From NCBI RefSeq assembly GCF_009687885.1, contig NZ_BLAF01000083.1, forward strand, positions 1-43,223: 43,223 nt of DNA, given 5' to 3'. This document shows, one piece after another, positions 34,508 to 42,151 of this stretch. Position numbers and translations under genes: made by a program. Under the pieces are notes generated by a model. It searched no databases and had not been told where the DNA came from. It was given only the letters and a program-made list of their open reading frames with translations. The stretch's first letter is position 1; each line of letters begins with the position of its first letter. The stretch is from Acrocarpospora pleiomorpha (GTDB taxonomy: Bacteria; Actinomycetota; Actinomycetes; Streptosporangiales; Streptosporangiaceae).

Positions 34508-34632
34508 TGCGATTCGATCAGAAACCAGATGATCCAAAGGATCATCCGCCACATCGGGCGAATAGCCGGGGCCCTGGGGCCCTCGACCTTGCGCGGTTCC
34601 TGATCGTCCTCTGATGCGCGGTCATCGACCAT
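34498..34632 (-). CDS. 44-residue putative membrane peptide
   Basis: ATG 34632 is preceded by GGAGG with 8-base spacing. The peptide has a charged N-terminal half (MVDDRASEDDQEPRK) and a Trp/Ile-rich hydrophobic C-terminal segment (MWRMILWIIWFLIE, 28-41) that could lie in or on the membrane. The gene ends within a hairpin, which marks a transcription unit. I know no family; a membrane-active toxin, a signalling peptide or a small subunit are all possible. The longer frame from GTG 34725 is less likely. Confidence 0.45.
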   Translation of the reverse strand: MVDDRASEDDQEPRKVEGPRAPAIRPMWRMILWIIWFLIESHTP

Positions 34633-34780
34633 CGCAAGTGCCTCCCCGTGTTCTTGCGTCTGCTCTTCAGACGCAATCGGTTGAGAGGTCGGCACTTCGC
34701 GACGGTTAATCCCGCCGCCTACCACCTTAGGGCCTTGTCCTCTCTTGTCTCAGGAAAACCTAAAACGGACTAAATCGATC

Positions 34781-34807
34781 ATTTATAGGGCTACTAGCCC
34801 TATAAAT
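34781..34807. promoter_or_regulatory. 27-base palindrome, probable operator
   Basis: ATTTATAGGGCTA (34781-34793) and TAGCCCTATAAAT (34795-34807) are perfect inverted 13-base arms around a single C. It lies in AT-rich DNA about 150 bases upstream of the 44-residue peptide gene and 55 bases downstream of the Bell-like gene. A palindrome this long with a one-base centre is typical of a dimer-binding repressor site and unlikely by chance. The tandem GntR protein nearby is one candidate binder. Confidence 0.6.
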
Positions 34808-34862
34808 AGAATTTGAAGCACACCCGACTGGATTAGAAATACTTACGGTGGCGAGCGAGCGC

Positions 34863-35231
34863 CTAGTGCGGGCCGAGGGTGATGGAGCCGAACACGTCTC
34901 CGGCTTGGATGACCGGTCCCTGGATTCTGGCGTTGCCGCTGATGGTGTTGGTGACGTCGTGGCTTTGGCCGATGTTCTCGGCGGTCTGGGCCGCCCATGA
35001 GGTGAGTGCCTCGCCGAAGTCGGCGTCGGTGTGAGCCCATTCGACCAGGAGGTCGGAGATGTCCGGCGCGGTCTCGGGGCTGGTGGCTTCCACTGCGGCC
35101 AGTTCGCGGGAGTTGTCGCCGAACCTACGGCGTACGAGTGAGGTGAGCGAGGTCCACGCGGTCTTGCCGACCTCGCCCGCGACGCCACCGGCCAGCGCGG
35201 AGAGGAGTGCGGCGATGACGGTCGGGTCCAT
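34863..35231 (-). CDS. Bell-like helical protein with a C-terminal amyloid (RHIM-like) motif
   Basis: 122 residues. The N-terminal part is helical and opens with a hydrophobic, Gly-rich segment (IAALLSALAGGVAGEVG, 6-22), like the Bell/HeLo-type domains thought to form membrane pores. The C-terminus carries GPVIQAGDVFGSITLG (105-120), a motif of the bacterial amyloid signalling (BASS, RHIM-like) kind. The divergently encoded NLR carries GPLIQAGHIGNLVQHF near its N-terminus, so the two proteins are likely to co-assemble. ATG 35231 is chosen for its AGGGAG ribosome site; the longer frame to 35342 reads into the promoter region. Predicted role: the cell-death effector of the NLR. Confidence 0.75.
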   Translation of the reverse strand: MDPTVIAALLSALAGGVAGEVGKTAWTSLTSLVRRRFGDNSRELAAVEATSPETAPDISDLLVEWAHTDADFGEALTSWAAQTAENIGQSHDVTNTISGNARIQGPVIQAGDVFGSITLGPH

Positions 35232-35422
35232 TGCGCTGCTCCCTAGCTCGTGGGTGACCGTGTCGACGACCAGGGGACCCATCGGCCGTCCCCGGCGCAG
35301 AGTTCCCCGGCAATTACCGCCAGCGGTGCAGGGGTTTGTCAACCGATCCGCGGAAATGGTGAAGTGCTTGCCGCGAGCTCTCGTACGGGAAAAACTCTCT
35401 ACGTGGCGGGAATGGGGGCGCG
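35232..35422. promoter_or_regulatory. Divergent promoter region of the Bell-like/NLR pair
   Basis: 191 bases between the two divergent genes. No good -35/-10 pair stands out. Placing both starts here would allow joint control of sensor and effector. Confidence 0.4.
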
Positions 35423-37513
35423 ATGATCGAGCCTGGCGAGGGAGAACGCAAGGCGACTCGTAATGAGGCGTCAGGGTTCGTCGGAGGACCGCTCATCCAG
35501 GCCGGGCATATCGGGAACTTGGTCCAGCATTTTCCGGTTCCTCCGCCCAGTGAGCCTCCACGCCAGGTGCCGCCCGCGCCTCGTGGCTTCGTCAACCGCA
35601 CGCGCGAACTGGCCGCCCTCGACGGATTTCTCGACGATCGGGACAGCCCGCTTGTTGTGGTGGTCAGCGGTCTGGGCGGGGTTGGCAAGACCGCTATCAG
35701 CCGCCGCTGGGCCCACCATGTCAGCTCGCGGTTCGCCGACGGCCAGCTATATGCCGACTTAGGCGCATATCGGCACGGCGGCGGAGTCGAGGTCGGTGAT
35801 GTGTTAGGCGGCTTTCTGCGTTCGCTGGGTGTGCATGAGGAGTGGATCCCCGCCGATCTGGCCGAGCGCGCGGCGCTGTTCCGTTCGCGGACGGCCGACG
35901 CGAACCTGCTCGTTCTGGTCGATGACGCTCAGCATGCCGCTGAGGTGGTGCCCCTGCTGCCGCCGTCGCCGGGCAGTGCGGTCGTGGTGACCAGCCATCG
36001 CCAGCTCAACCAGCTCGTTGTCGGAGGTGCCCGGACGATCCCGCTGGCGCCGCTGGCCACGGCCGAGAGCCTGCTGCTGTTGTCGGACATGATCGGTGAA
36101 GCGCGGATCGCGGCGGAACCGGAGGCGGCGGCTGAGTTGGCGCGGCTGTGCGGAGGGCTCCCGATCGCGCTGCGTGTGGCGGGGGCGCGGCTGGTTCAAC
36201 GCTCCCGATGGCCGCTGAGCAGGCTGGTGGACGAGCTGACCGACGACCGGCGGCGCCTGGATCGGCTGGCGGCGGAAGGGGAGGTGGCGGCCGTGTTCGA
36301 CGCGGCATACCGTGGCCTGCCGCCACAGTCGGCGCGTCTGTACCGGCTGCTCGGCTCGCTGCCCCTGACCACGTTCTCCGCCGCCGTCATGGAAGCCGTC
36401 GTCGGGACCGACGTCGAAGCGGCGCTTGAGGCACTGCTGGAGGCCAGCCTCCTGGAGGAGCTCGACGTCGACTATTACGGGCTGCATGACCTGGTCAGGC
36501 TGCATGCCGCCCGGTGCGCCGAGCGAGAGGAGCCCGCGGACAGCCGGCGTGCGGCCTTGCGCGCGGTGGTGTCGTGGTATCTGCGCGCGGTGTCGGCCGC
36601 CGACGTCAAGATCTTGGGGGATCGGCTGCGGGTGGCTCCGGTTCAGGACTGGGATGAGGCGCCCTTCGCCACGCCGGGGGACGCGCTCGACTGGCTGGAA
36701 GCCGAACGCGGCAACGTCCTGGCGCTGCTGAGGGCGGCCGCCGAGGCCGGCTGGCAGGAACAGATCTGGCCGAGCGCCGAAGCCCTGTGGGCGCTGTTCC
36801 AGCAGCGCAAACACTTTGCCGACTGGGTGGAGATCAGCACGCTCGGGGCGCAGGCGGCCCGTGTTCTGGGACATCGCGCCGCCGAGGCTCGGATGGATAA
36901 CCAGCTCGCCAGGGCGTACATCGAACTGGCCGATCATGAGTCGGCGGCGCGCGTGCTCGCCGAGGCGCTGGCGGCGGCCGAGGCCGCGGGGGATTCGCGG
37001 CTGGTCGGGATGGTTCAGGAGTCGTATGGGCAGGATGCGCTGGCCCGAGGCGACTTCGAGGCCGCCGAGGAGTGGTTCGCGCGGGCCCAGCAGGTCTACG
37101 CGGACAGTGGTCGCCGTCGTGGTGTCGGCCTGCAGTCCTACCACCTCGGCCAGACCCGCGCCCGCGCCGGCCGCCACGCGGAGTCTGCCCAGGACTTCGA
37201 GCACGCGATGTCGATCATGACGGAGCTCGGAGACGAGCTCAGCCAGGCCAAGATCGCGATCGAGCTGGGCGCGGTCTACCGGCGTCTGGGTCGCCCAGCA
37301 GAAGCCGTCGCCCTGGTAGAGCGGGGCCTGACGGTCATGAGGGGCCGTCGGATGGTCGCCAAGCAGGCACGGGCATGGGAGATTCTGGCCGACCTCGCGG
37401 CGGACTCCGGTGATCGTCCACGCGAGCTCGCCTGCCTGACCTCTGCCCTCGACCTGTACGTGGCCTCAGGCAACCAGACCGGAGCCGACGCCGTGCGCAC
37501 CCGGATGGCTTGA
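35423..37513 (+). CDS. NB-ARC/TPR STAND protein (NLR-like) with an N-terminal amyloid motif
   Basis: 696 residues. The N-terminal motif GPLIQAGHIGNLVQHF (22-37) is followed by a proline-rich linker and an NB-ARC ATPase: GFVNRTREL (55-63), P-loop GLGGVGKT (83-90), Walker B LLVLVDD (162-168) and CGGLPIAL (near 248-255). A winged-helix-like middle part and a TPR region (about 450-690) follow. This is a complete NLR architecture of signal motif, switch and sensor repeats. It lacks an effector domain; the divergent Bell-like protein with the matching motif supplies it. ATG 35423 has a GGGGG ribosome site. Its stop directly abuts the stop of the opposite-strand gene. Confidence 0.9.
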   Translation: MIEPGEGERKATRNEASGFVGGPLIQAGHIGNLVQHFPVPPPSEPPRQVPPAPRGFVNRTRELAALDGFLDDRDSPLVVVVSGLGGVGKTAISRRWAHHVSSRFADGQLYADLGAYRHGGGVEVGDVLGGFLRSLGVHEEWIPADLAERAALFRSRTADANLLVLVDDAQHAAEVVPLLPPSPGSAVVVTSHRQLNQLVVGGARTIPLAPLATAESLLLLSDMIGEARIAAEPEAAAELARLCGGLPIALRVAGARLVQRSRWPLSRLVDELTDDRRRLDRLAAEGEVAAVFDAAYRGLPPQSARLYRLLGSLPLTTFSAAVMEAVVGTDVEAALEALLEASLLEELDVDYYGLHDLVRLHAARCAEREEPADSRRAALRAVVSWYLRAVSAADVKILGDRLRVAPVQDWDEAPFATPGDALDWLEAERGNVLALLRAAAEAGWQEQIWPSAEALWALFQQRKHFADWVEISTLGAQAARVLGHRAAEARMDNQLARAYIELADHESAARVLAEALAAAEAAGDSRLVGMVQESYGQDALARGDFEAAEEWFARAQQVYADSGRRRGVGLQSYHLGQTRARAGRHAESAQDFEHAMSIMTELGDELSQAKIAIELGAVYRRLGRPAEAVALVERGLTVMRGRRMVAKQARAWEILADLAADSGDRPRELACLTSALDLYVASGNQTGADAVRTRMA

Positions 37514-39136
37514 TCAAATCGATCGGGGGGGGGTCGCGTTTATGCGATATTTCGCGAAACCCACGCTAATCGTAAGCGCGAAGAGATCGTCAAGTCGGTG
37601 CCCCATCGCTAGCCAGGCGTGCACGACGCAGGGCAGGATCGCCGGATCCAGGTCAGGCGTCGCGGAAAGCAGCAGTTCTGGACCATCTCGGATCGTCATC
37701 AGGACCTGGTGATCATCGGCCAGGGCGGTGGCCGCGCAGCCGGGATAGCGGCGCAACGTGTCTTCCGCCCATCCTGGCCTCTGCCCTCGGCCGACGATGA
37801 TCGCGGCGCTCTCCACCAGTCGACGGTCGAGTTCCTCGATGTCCACGACGAGATAAGGATCAGGTCCCGCGTCGTCGAGCCGCGCGGCAGCGGGGTAACG
37901 CTTGATGTCAACGCCGCCGGGCGTGAACCGTACCCGCGCCAGGAAGGCCGACGGCGTCAGCCGTTCCCCGTACGGCTCGGGCAACGGGCTCGGCACCACC
38001 GGACCCGGCGGGACAGGCAGATCGATAAGCCGGTAGACCACCCGGCGAAACGCCTCCCCTGAGTCGCCCACCTGACCCAGCGTCCGCCCGGTCACATCCG
38101 CGTAGGCACCCGGCACGTACGTGGCGATCACACCACGAATCTGCTCCAGCAGCCTACGGTCGAGGTCCAGGCGCGGCAGCCTCCCGACCAGCTCGGCGAT
38201 GGGGGACTCGGGATCCAGCTCCTCGCCTTCGCCTCCAGAGGAAGCCAGCATGGTTGGCCGGTCCAGCGCGACACCGTAGAGGGTGACAGACCCGTGGTCC
38301 CCGATCACCACGTCGGCGGCGATCAGCGCGGCCTGCCAGCCCTGCTCAGGCGGGATCACCGTCAGCCCGGCAGCCCGCGCGGCGCTTAGCCACAGGTCCA
38401 CTTGAAGCCCACCGTGCCAGGCCCGGATATTCGGGTGCGTGAGCACCGCCACGCGATACTCGTCCATCGGCAGCTCGCTCACCAGCCTGGCCAGCAGCCC
38501 GCTCGCCGCGCCGAACAGCGAATGTTCGCCCCAAGTCGAGCTGACCACCACCAACGTGCCCCCAGGCGGGACACCGAGCGCGCGCCGATACCGCTCCCGC
38601 CGGGGAAGATGCGCGACCATACGGTCGAAACTCGGATCACCCGTGACCACGGCGAACGGAACGGCCTCCGGGCAATAGCGTGCCAGGCGTTCCAACTGCT
38701 CCCGATGGGACAGCGCGATTGCGGCCGGTAGCACCCGGCCGTCGCGCACCAGCTGGCTCCTGGCCAGCCCCGCCACCTGCGAGCTGTAGCCGTTCGGCGT
38801 CCGCAACAGCCGGTTGTGCCCGGCGCCGTGCGACATGAGCAGCAGCGGCGCGCGCAGCTCGTTCAGCTCGCCGTTCGGCGACGCGGCCACCGTGAGATCG
38901 AACTCCGTACCCACGGCCTGCCGCCACGGCACCACCCGCGCCCGGATCTTCCGCAGGTATTCCCCGAGACCGTCGTCGAAAGCCGACCCGGAAACCGTCG
39001 TGAACAGGGTCTGGATCCGAGGATCGGAGCCGAACACCGGCAGCACGTCCGCAAGCCGCCCCGCGGACGCGAGATTCCGGACGACCGCGAGGACCTGCCG
39101 CTCCGCGCGAACGGTCACCCAGCGATCGCCGTCCAC
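37514..39136 (-). CDS. GT-B-fold protein related to CDP-glycerol glycerophosphotransferases
   Basis: 540 residues. The C-terminal Rossmann-like half has LVVVSSTWGEHSLFG (about 195-209), YRVAVLTHPN (about 228-237), and ADVVIGDHGSVTLYGVALDRPTM (about 272-294), the usual nucleotide-sugar/CDP-glycerol side of a GT-B enzyme. An N-terminal half resembles the acceptor domain (MSHGAGHNRLLR, about 100-111). No membrane segment is seen. About 150 C-terminal residues are unassigned. The donor and acceptor are unknown, and similar actinobacterial proteins are often misannotated. GTG 39136 has GGAGG close by. The 3' end contains a run of nine G on the + strand (37525-37533). Confidence 0.55.
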   Translation of the reverse strand: MDGDRWVTVRAERQVLAVVRNLASAGRLADVLPVFGSDPRIQTLFTTVSGSAFDDGLGEYLRKIRARVVPWRQAVGTEFDLTVAASPNGELNELRAPLLLMSHGAGHNRLLRTPNGYSSQVAGLARSQLVRDGRVLPAAIALSHREQLERLARYCPEAVPFAVVTGDPSFDRMVAHLPRRERYRRALGVPPGGTLVVVSSTWGEHSLFGAASGLLARLVSELPMDEYRVAVLTHPNIRAWHGGLQVDLWLSAARAAGLTVIPPEQGWQAALIAADVVIGDHGSVTLYGVALDRPTMLASSGGEGEELDPESPIAELVGRLPRLDLDRRLLEQIRGVIATYVPGAYADVTGRTLGQVGDSGEAFRRVVYRLIDLPVPPGPVVPSPLPEPYGERLTPSAFLARVRFTPGGVDIKRYPAAARLDDAGPDPYLVVDIEELDRRLVESAAIIVGRGQRPGWAEDTLRRYPGCAATALADDHQVLMTIRDGPELLLSATPDLDPAILPCVVHAWLAMGHRLDDLFALTISVGFAKYRINATPPRSI

Positions 39137-39345
39137 ACCCCTCCAACAGGCCGTCCTTATTCAGAACGACTCTATGACCGTTTCCTCCTGCGGGCGTACA
39201 CGACCAAACAGACGATCAAGCCCGCCTCGGCGGTCAGGATCAGACGTGCTGGGCCCCGTGCGGTGCAACATCATCGCACTCGCTTTCTATGGTCGGTTCC
39301 AACAGCTAAGCGCGAGAGGAGCACTCGAGCTGCTGAGATACGGGC

Positions 39346-39708
39346 ATGGACTTCGACGAAGCACACCAGTTCGCCAACGAGTGGGCAGCGGACTGGAACT
39401 CCCACGACCTTGACCGAATAACCCGCCACTACGCCCCCGACCTCATCTTCACCTCCCCACTCGCCGCACGAATCATCGAGAACAGCAACGGCGTCATACA
39501 CGGCCTCGACGCCCTACGCGCGTACTGGTCCGAAGGCCTCCGCCGCAACCCCCAACTCCACTTCGAAATCCTCGGCGTCTACACCGGCATCGACACCATC
39601 GTGATCCACTTCCAACATCAAACCGGCCAGCTCTCCGCAGAGATCCTCACCTTCCACAACAACAAGATCATCACCGGTACAGCCACCCACGGCCCCCACC
39701 CAACCTGA
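39346..39708 (+). CDS. NTF2-like/SnoaL-like small protein
   Basis: 120 residues, a single NTF2-like alpha+beta barrel: an N-terminal helical pair (FANEWAADWNSHDLDRITRHY), then HGLDALRAYW, FEILGVYTGIDTIVIHF and a final strand. Members include polyketide cyclases, ketosteroid isomerases and many proteins of unknown function; no catalytic Asp/His pattern allows a specific call. It seems to be monocistronic and converges with the tandem NTF2 gene to the right. Confidence 0.75.
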   Translation: MDFDEAHQFANEWAADWNSHDLDRITRHYAPDLIFTSPLAARIIENSNGVIHGLDALRAYWSEGLRRNPQLHFEILGVYTGIDTIVIHFQHQTGQLSAEILTFHNNKIITGTATHGPHPT

Positions 39709-39729
39709 CCAGACTGGCGCGTTCGCGTC

Positions 39730-40560
39730 CTAGTTCGCAGCGGGGACGAGCGTGTTCGACCGGCGAGCGATGAGCCAGCGGCCCTCGCGTCGCACGAAGA
39801 CGTACAACGCCCTCATTTCCGGGGGACCGCCCGCGCGAAACGCTTCCTCGGTTGGCCACGCGTCCTTCGTTGCCGTGACCACGTCATCCGTTAGGGGCAC
39901 GATGTCGCCGAGCCGGTAGTACGCGGTGGCCTCATGGAGGAATCCGGCGGCCAGCCCGGCACGACTCGCTTCGACGATCTCCTCGCGGCCGCGCAGCACC
40001 TTGCCGAGGGCGTTCACGACGAGTGCGTCGGAGGCGAAGTGCGCGGTCATGAGTTCGGCGTCGTTGGCGTTGAATCCGTCCTGCACGTCGCGGACGATCG
40101 CGTGCAGGGCCGCGACGTCCTCGGGGCCGAAGGATGCCTCCTGCGGAACCCCCGTGTTCTGCCCCGCGACCATGGACCAGTCGCCCCCGGCGCCGCGACG
40201 CCAGACATAGCTGGGCAGGCCGAGCTGCCGCGGCGTGAGGGGCTCGCCCTTGGTGGTCAGGTACTCCTGCCGGACGCCCGTCAAGGCGACGTTGGGGGTG
40301 ATGAACCGGATGTGCTCGACCTCGTACCGCACGCTCATGTCGGCCATCGCCCCGGGGAGCACCGATCGGGTGAACTCGGCGATCGTGTCGAGACCGATGA
40401 GGCGGCGACCGCCGCCGGTGACCCAGACCGCCTCCGGATCGAAGAGAGCGAGGAAACCTTCGACATCCTCGCCGCGTTGCGTGCGCTCTACCACGGCGAC
40501 GAGTTCGACGAGGCGGTCGGCGTCGAGAGACGACGCCTCCGCAGGTGTGATCGTGTGCAT
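39730..40560 (-). CDS. Double NTF2-like domain protein, probable SoxR target
   Basis: 276 residues from ATG 40560, with two NTF2-like domains in tandem (about 15-130 and 150-270). Each has the helix pair, the alpha+beta barrel and a final RWLIARR-like strand. Function is unknown; such domains bind small hydrophobic molecules or act as cyclases or hydrolases. It is divergent from soxR, with the SoxR box and a 19-bp-spaced promoter between them, so it is probably induced by redox-active compounds. An earlier ATG at 40578 would put the start inside the operator. Confidence 0.8.
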   Translation of the reverse strand: MHTITPAEASSLDADRLVELVAVVERTQRGEDVEGFLALFDPEAVWVTGGGRRLIGLDTIAEFTRSVLPGAMADMSVRYEVEHIRFITPNVALTGVRQEYLTTKGEPLTPRQLGLPSYVWRRGAGGDWSMVAGQNTGVPQEASFGPEDVAALHAIVRDVQDGFNANDAELMTAHFASDALVVNALGKVLRGREEIVEASRAGLAAGFLHEATAYYRLGDIVPLTDDVVTATKDAWPTEEAFRAGGPPEMRALYVFVRREGRWLIARRSNTLVPAAN

Positions 40561-40566
40561 GGCTAG

Positions 40567-40597
40567 AGTCAACTTCATCAAGTGGACTTGACGTCAA
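40567..40597 (-). promoter_or_regulatory. Putative 19-bp-spacer promoter of the double NTF2 gene
   Basis: On the minus strand TTGACG (40597-40592) and TTGACT (40572-40567) are 19 bases apart, the over-long spacing typical of MerR-family-controlled promoters, with the SoxR box filling the spacer. The -10 ends 6 bases before ATG 40560, so the transcript may be leaderless. The -10 match is weak. Confidence 0.5.
40576..40593. promoter_or_regulatory. SoxR box
   Basis: CATCAAGTGGACTTGACG has the TCAAGT-N2-ACTTGA dyad of the Escherichia coli SoxR box (CCTCAAGTTAACTTGAGG); the core arms match exactly. It lies between soxR and its divergent neighbour. Confidence 0.8.
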
Positions 40598-40608
40598 GGG
40601 GTGGTGGC

Positions 40609-41076
40609 GTGGACTCGTTGAGCCCGGATGCCGTATGGCTCAAACCCGGCCAGGTCGCCAAGCGGGCGGGTGTGGCCGTGTCGACGTTGCACTACTACGA
40701 AAGTCTCGGGCTCATCCGCAGTCGGCGAACCGCGGGCGGACGGCGCGAGTACCGGCGCGACACCCTGCGCCTCGTGGCGTTCATCCGCGCCTCGCAGACC
40801 CTGGGCATCTCGCTCGAACGCATCAAGCAGGCGCTGGACGGCCTGCCCCACGACATCCCGCCGACCAAACGCGACTGGGCCCGGCTCGCGCGCGAGTGGC
40901 GCGAGGACCTCTCGGCACGCATCGACCGCCTCACCGCGTTGCGCGACAACCTCGCGAACTGCATCGGCTGCGGATGTCTCTCGCTTACGGCGTGCCCGTA
41001 CACCAATCCCGCCGACCGGCTCGGCCGGGAAGGACCGGGCGCCCGGCGCCTGACGACACCGAACGAGCGGTCATGA
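40609..41076 (+). CDS. soxR: Redox-sensing regulator SoxR
   Basis: 155 residues, MerR family. Winged helix QVAKRAGVAVSTLHYYESLG (15-34), a dimerisation helix (about 85-115) and the [2Fe-2S] motif C118-x2-C121-x-C123-x5-C129, which is the SoxR signature. In actinobacteria SoxR responds to redox-active metabolites rather than acting through SoxS. I choose GTG 40609 because the frame from 40582 overlaps the operator. Predicted to control itself and the divergent double NTF2 gene through the box at 40576-40593. The stop overlaps the stop of the opposite-strand xthA by 6 bases. Confidence 0.95.
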   Translation: MDSLSPDAVWLKPGQVAKRAGVAVSTLHYYESLGLIRSRRTAGGRREYRRDTLRLVAFIRASQTLGISLERIKQALDGLPHDIPPTKRDWARLAREWREDLSARIDRLTALRDNLANCIGCGCLSLTACPYTNPADRLGREGPGARRLTTPNERS

Positions 41077-41943
41077 CGACTGGGGCAGCTTGGTGGAGCC
41101 ACGCTTGGCAGCCGGGGCGGACGGTGGTGGCACGACGGGGCCGATGTCACCGTCCGGTGCCTCGTCGAGGTCGACGATGACGGGCGCGTGGTCGCTCGGA
41201 CCGGTACCCTTACGCGCCTGCCGGTCCACCCAAGCGGCCCTGACCCGCTCGGCGACGGGACCGGAAGCCAGCACCAGGTCGATCCGCATGCCGAGATCCT
41301 TGTGGAACATTCCGGCCCGATAGTCCCAGTAGGTGAACACCCGCCGATCAGGCCAGCGATCCCGGACAACATCCCGCATACCGAGCGCCGTCAGCTCAGC
41401 CAGCGCCGCCCGTTCCGGCGGCGTCACATGCGTCTGGCCGATGTACGCATCCGGGTCGAAGACATCCGCATCGGTGGGCGCGATATTCAGATCCCCACAC
41501 GCGATCGCGACCTCAGGCCCGGCGGCCAGCACGTCACGCAACGCGGCCAGCCAATCCAGCTTGTACGCGTAGTGATCGGAGCCCGGCGTGCGCCCGTTCG
41601 GCACATACAGCGAATGCACCCGAATCCCCCCACAGGTCGCGGCCACCGCACGCGCCTCAGGCAGCGGAAACCCCGGCGCCCCCACCACACCGGTCACGAC
41701 ATCGTCCAACCCCACCCTGGACAGAATCGCCACGCCGTTCCACTGCACCTCACCATGGAGCGCCATCGCATACCCACGGCCAGCGAGCTCGCCGCCAAGC
41801 AACTCCGTGAAGGCAGAGTCGGTGAGCTTGGTCTCCTGCAGACAGACAACATCGGGCTGCCGCTGATCCAGCCACGGCAACAACCGCGCCACCCGCTGCT
41901 TGACGGAGTTCACGTTCCACGTCGCCACCCGCACACAAGACAC
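41071..41943 (-). CDS. xthA: Exodeoxyribonuclease III
   Basis: 290 residues of the exonuclease/endonuclease/phosphatase fold: TWNVNSV (8-14), LQETKL (35-40), VPNGRTPGSDHY (about 114-125), GDLNIAP (about 150-156), TYWDYRAGMFHKDLGMRID (about 203-221) and SDHAPV near 250. These cover the catalytic Asn, Glu, Tyr, Asp and Asp-His residues of the family. The product is an AP endonuclease and 3'-5' exonuclease of base excision repair. The start is GTG 41943, with GTG 41934 an equally plausible start. About 35 extra C-terminal residues are low-complexity. The link to soxR is convergent, not operonic. Confidence 0.92.
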   Translation of the reverse strand: MSCVRVATWNVNSVKQRVARLLPWLDQRQPDVVCLQETKLTDSAFTELLGGELAGRGYAMALHGEVQWNGVAILSRVGLDDVVTGVVGAPGFPLPEARAVAATCGGIRVHSLYVPNGRTPGSDHYAYKLDWLAALRDVLAAGPEVAIACGDLNIAPTDADVFDPDAYIGQTHVTPPERAALAELTALGMRDVVRDRWPDRRVFTYWDYRAGMFHKDLGMRIDLVLASGPVAERVRAAWVDRQARKGTGPSDHAPVIVDLDEAPDGDIGPVVPPPSAPAAKRGSTKLPQSS

Positions 41944-41975
41944 CCTAGCCGCCTTGCCCCCCGGCCGATCGTCCT

Positions 41976-41990
41976 CTCGTTACGAACGAG
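41976..41990. promoter_or_regulatory. Small palindrome between xthA and the AAA ATPase gene
   Basis: CTCGTT-ACG-AACGAG, perfect 6-base arms around 3 bases, in the 208-base divergent gap. It could be an operator for either gene; no regulator is suggested by sequence. Confidence 0.3.
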
Positions 41991-42151
41991 CTGTTCATAA
42001 TCGGAGGGCACATGCGCGCCGAGGTCCGCACGGGCACGAGTTCGGCCGGCACCCGCACCTTATGGAGCCATCCACCAAGTTGTGATCGCTGCAAGTCGGG
42101 TCGACTGGCGACGGACAGTTACTCTAGCCGTAGGCTGACTAGGGGGATGGC

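Noticed and set aside
34381..34510. tRNA gene or integrative-element attachment site
   Set aside because: There is a strong stem but no T-loop or CCA end, and neither an integrase gene nor direct repeats were seen nearby.
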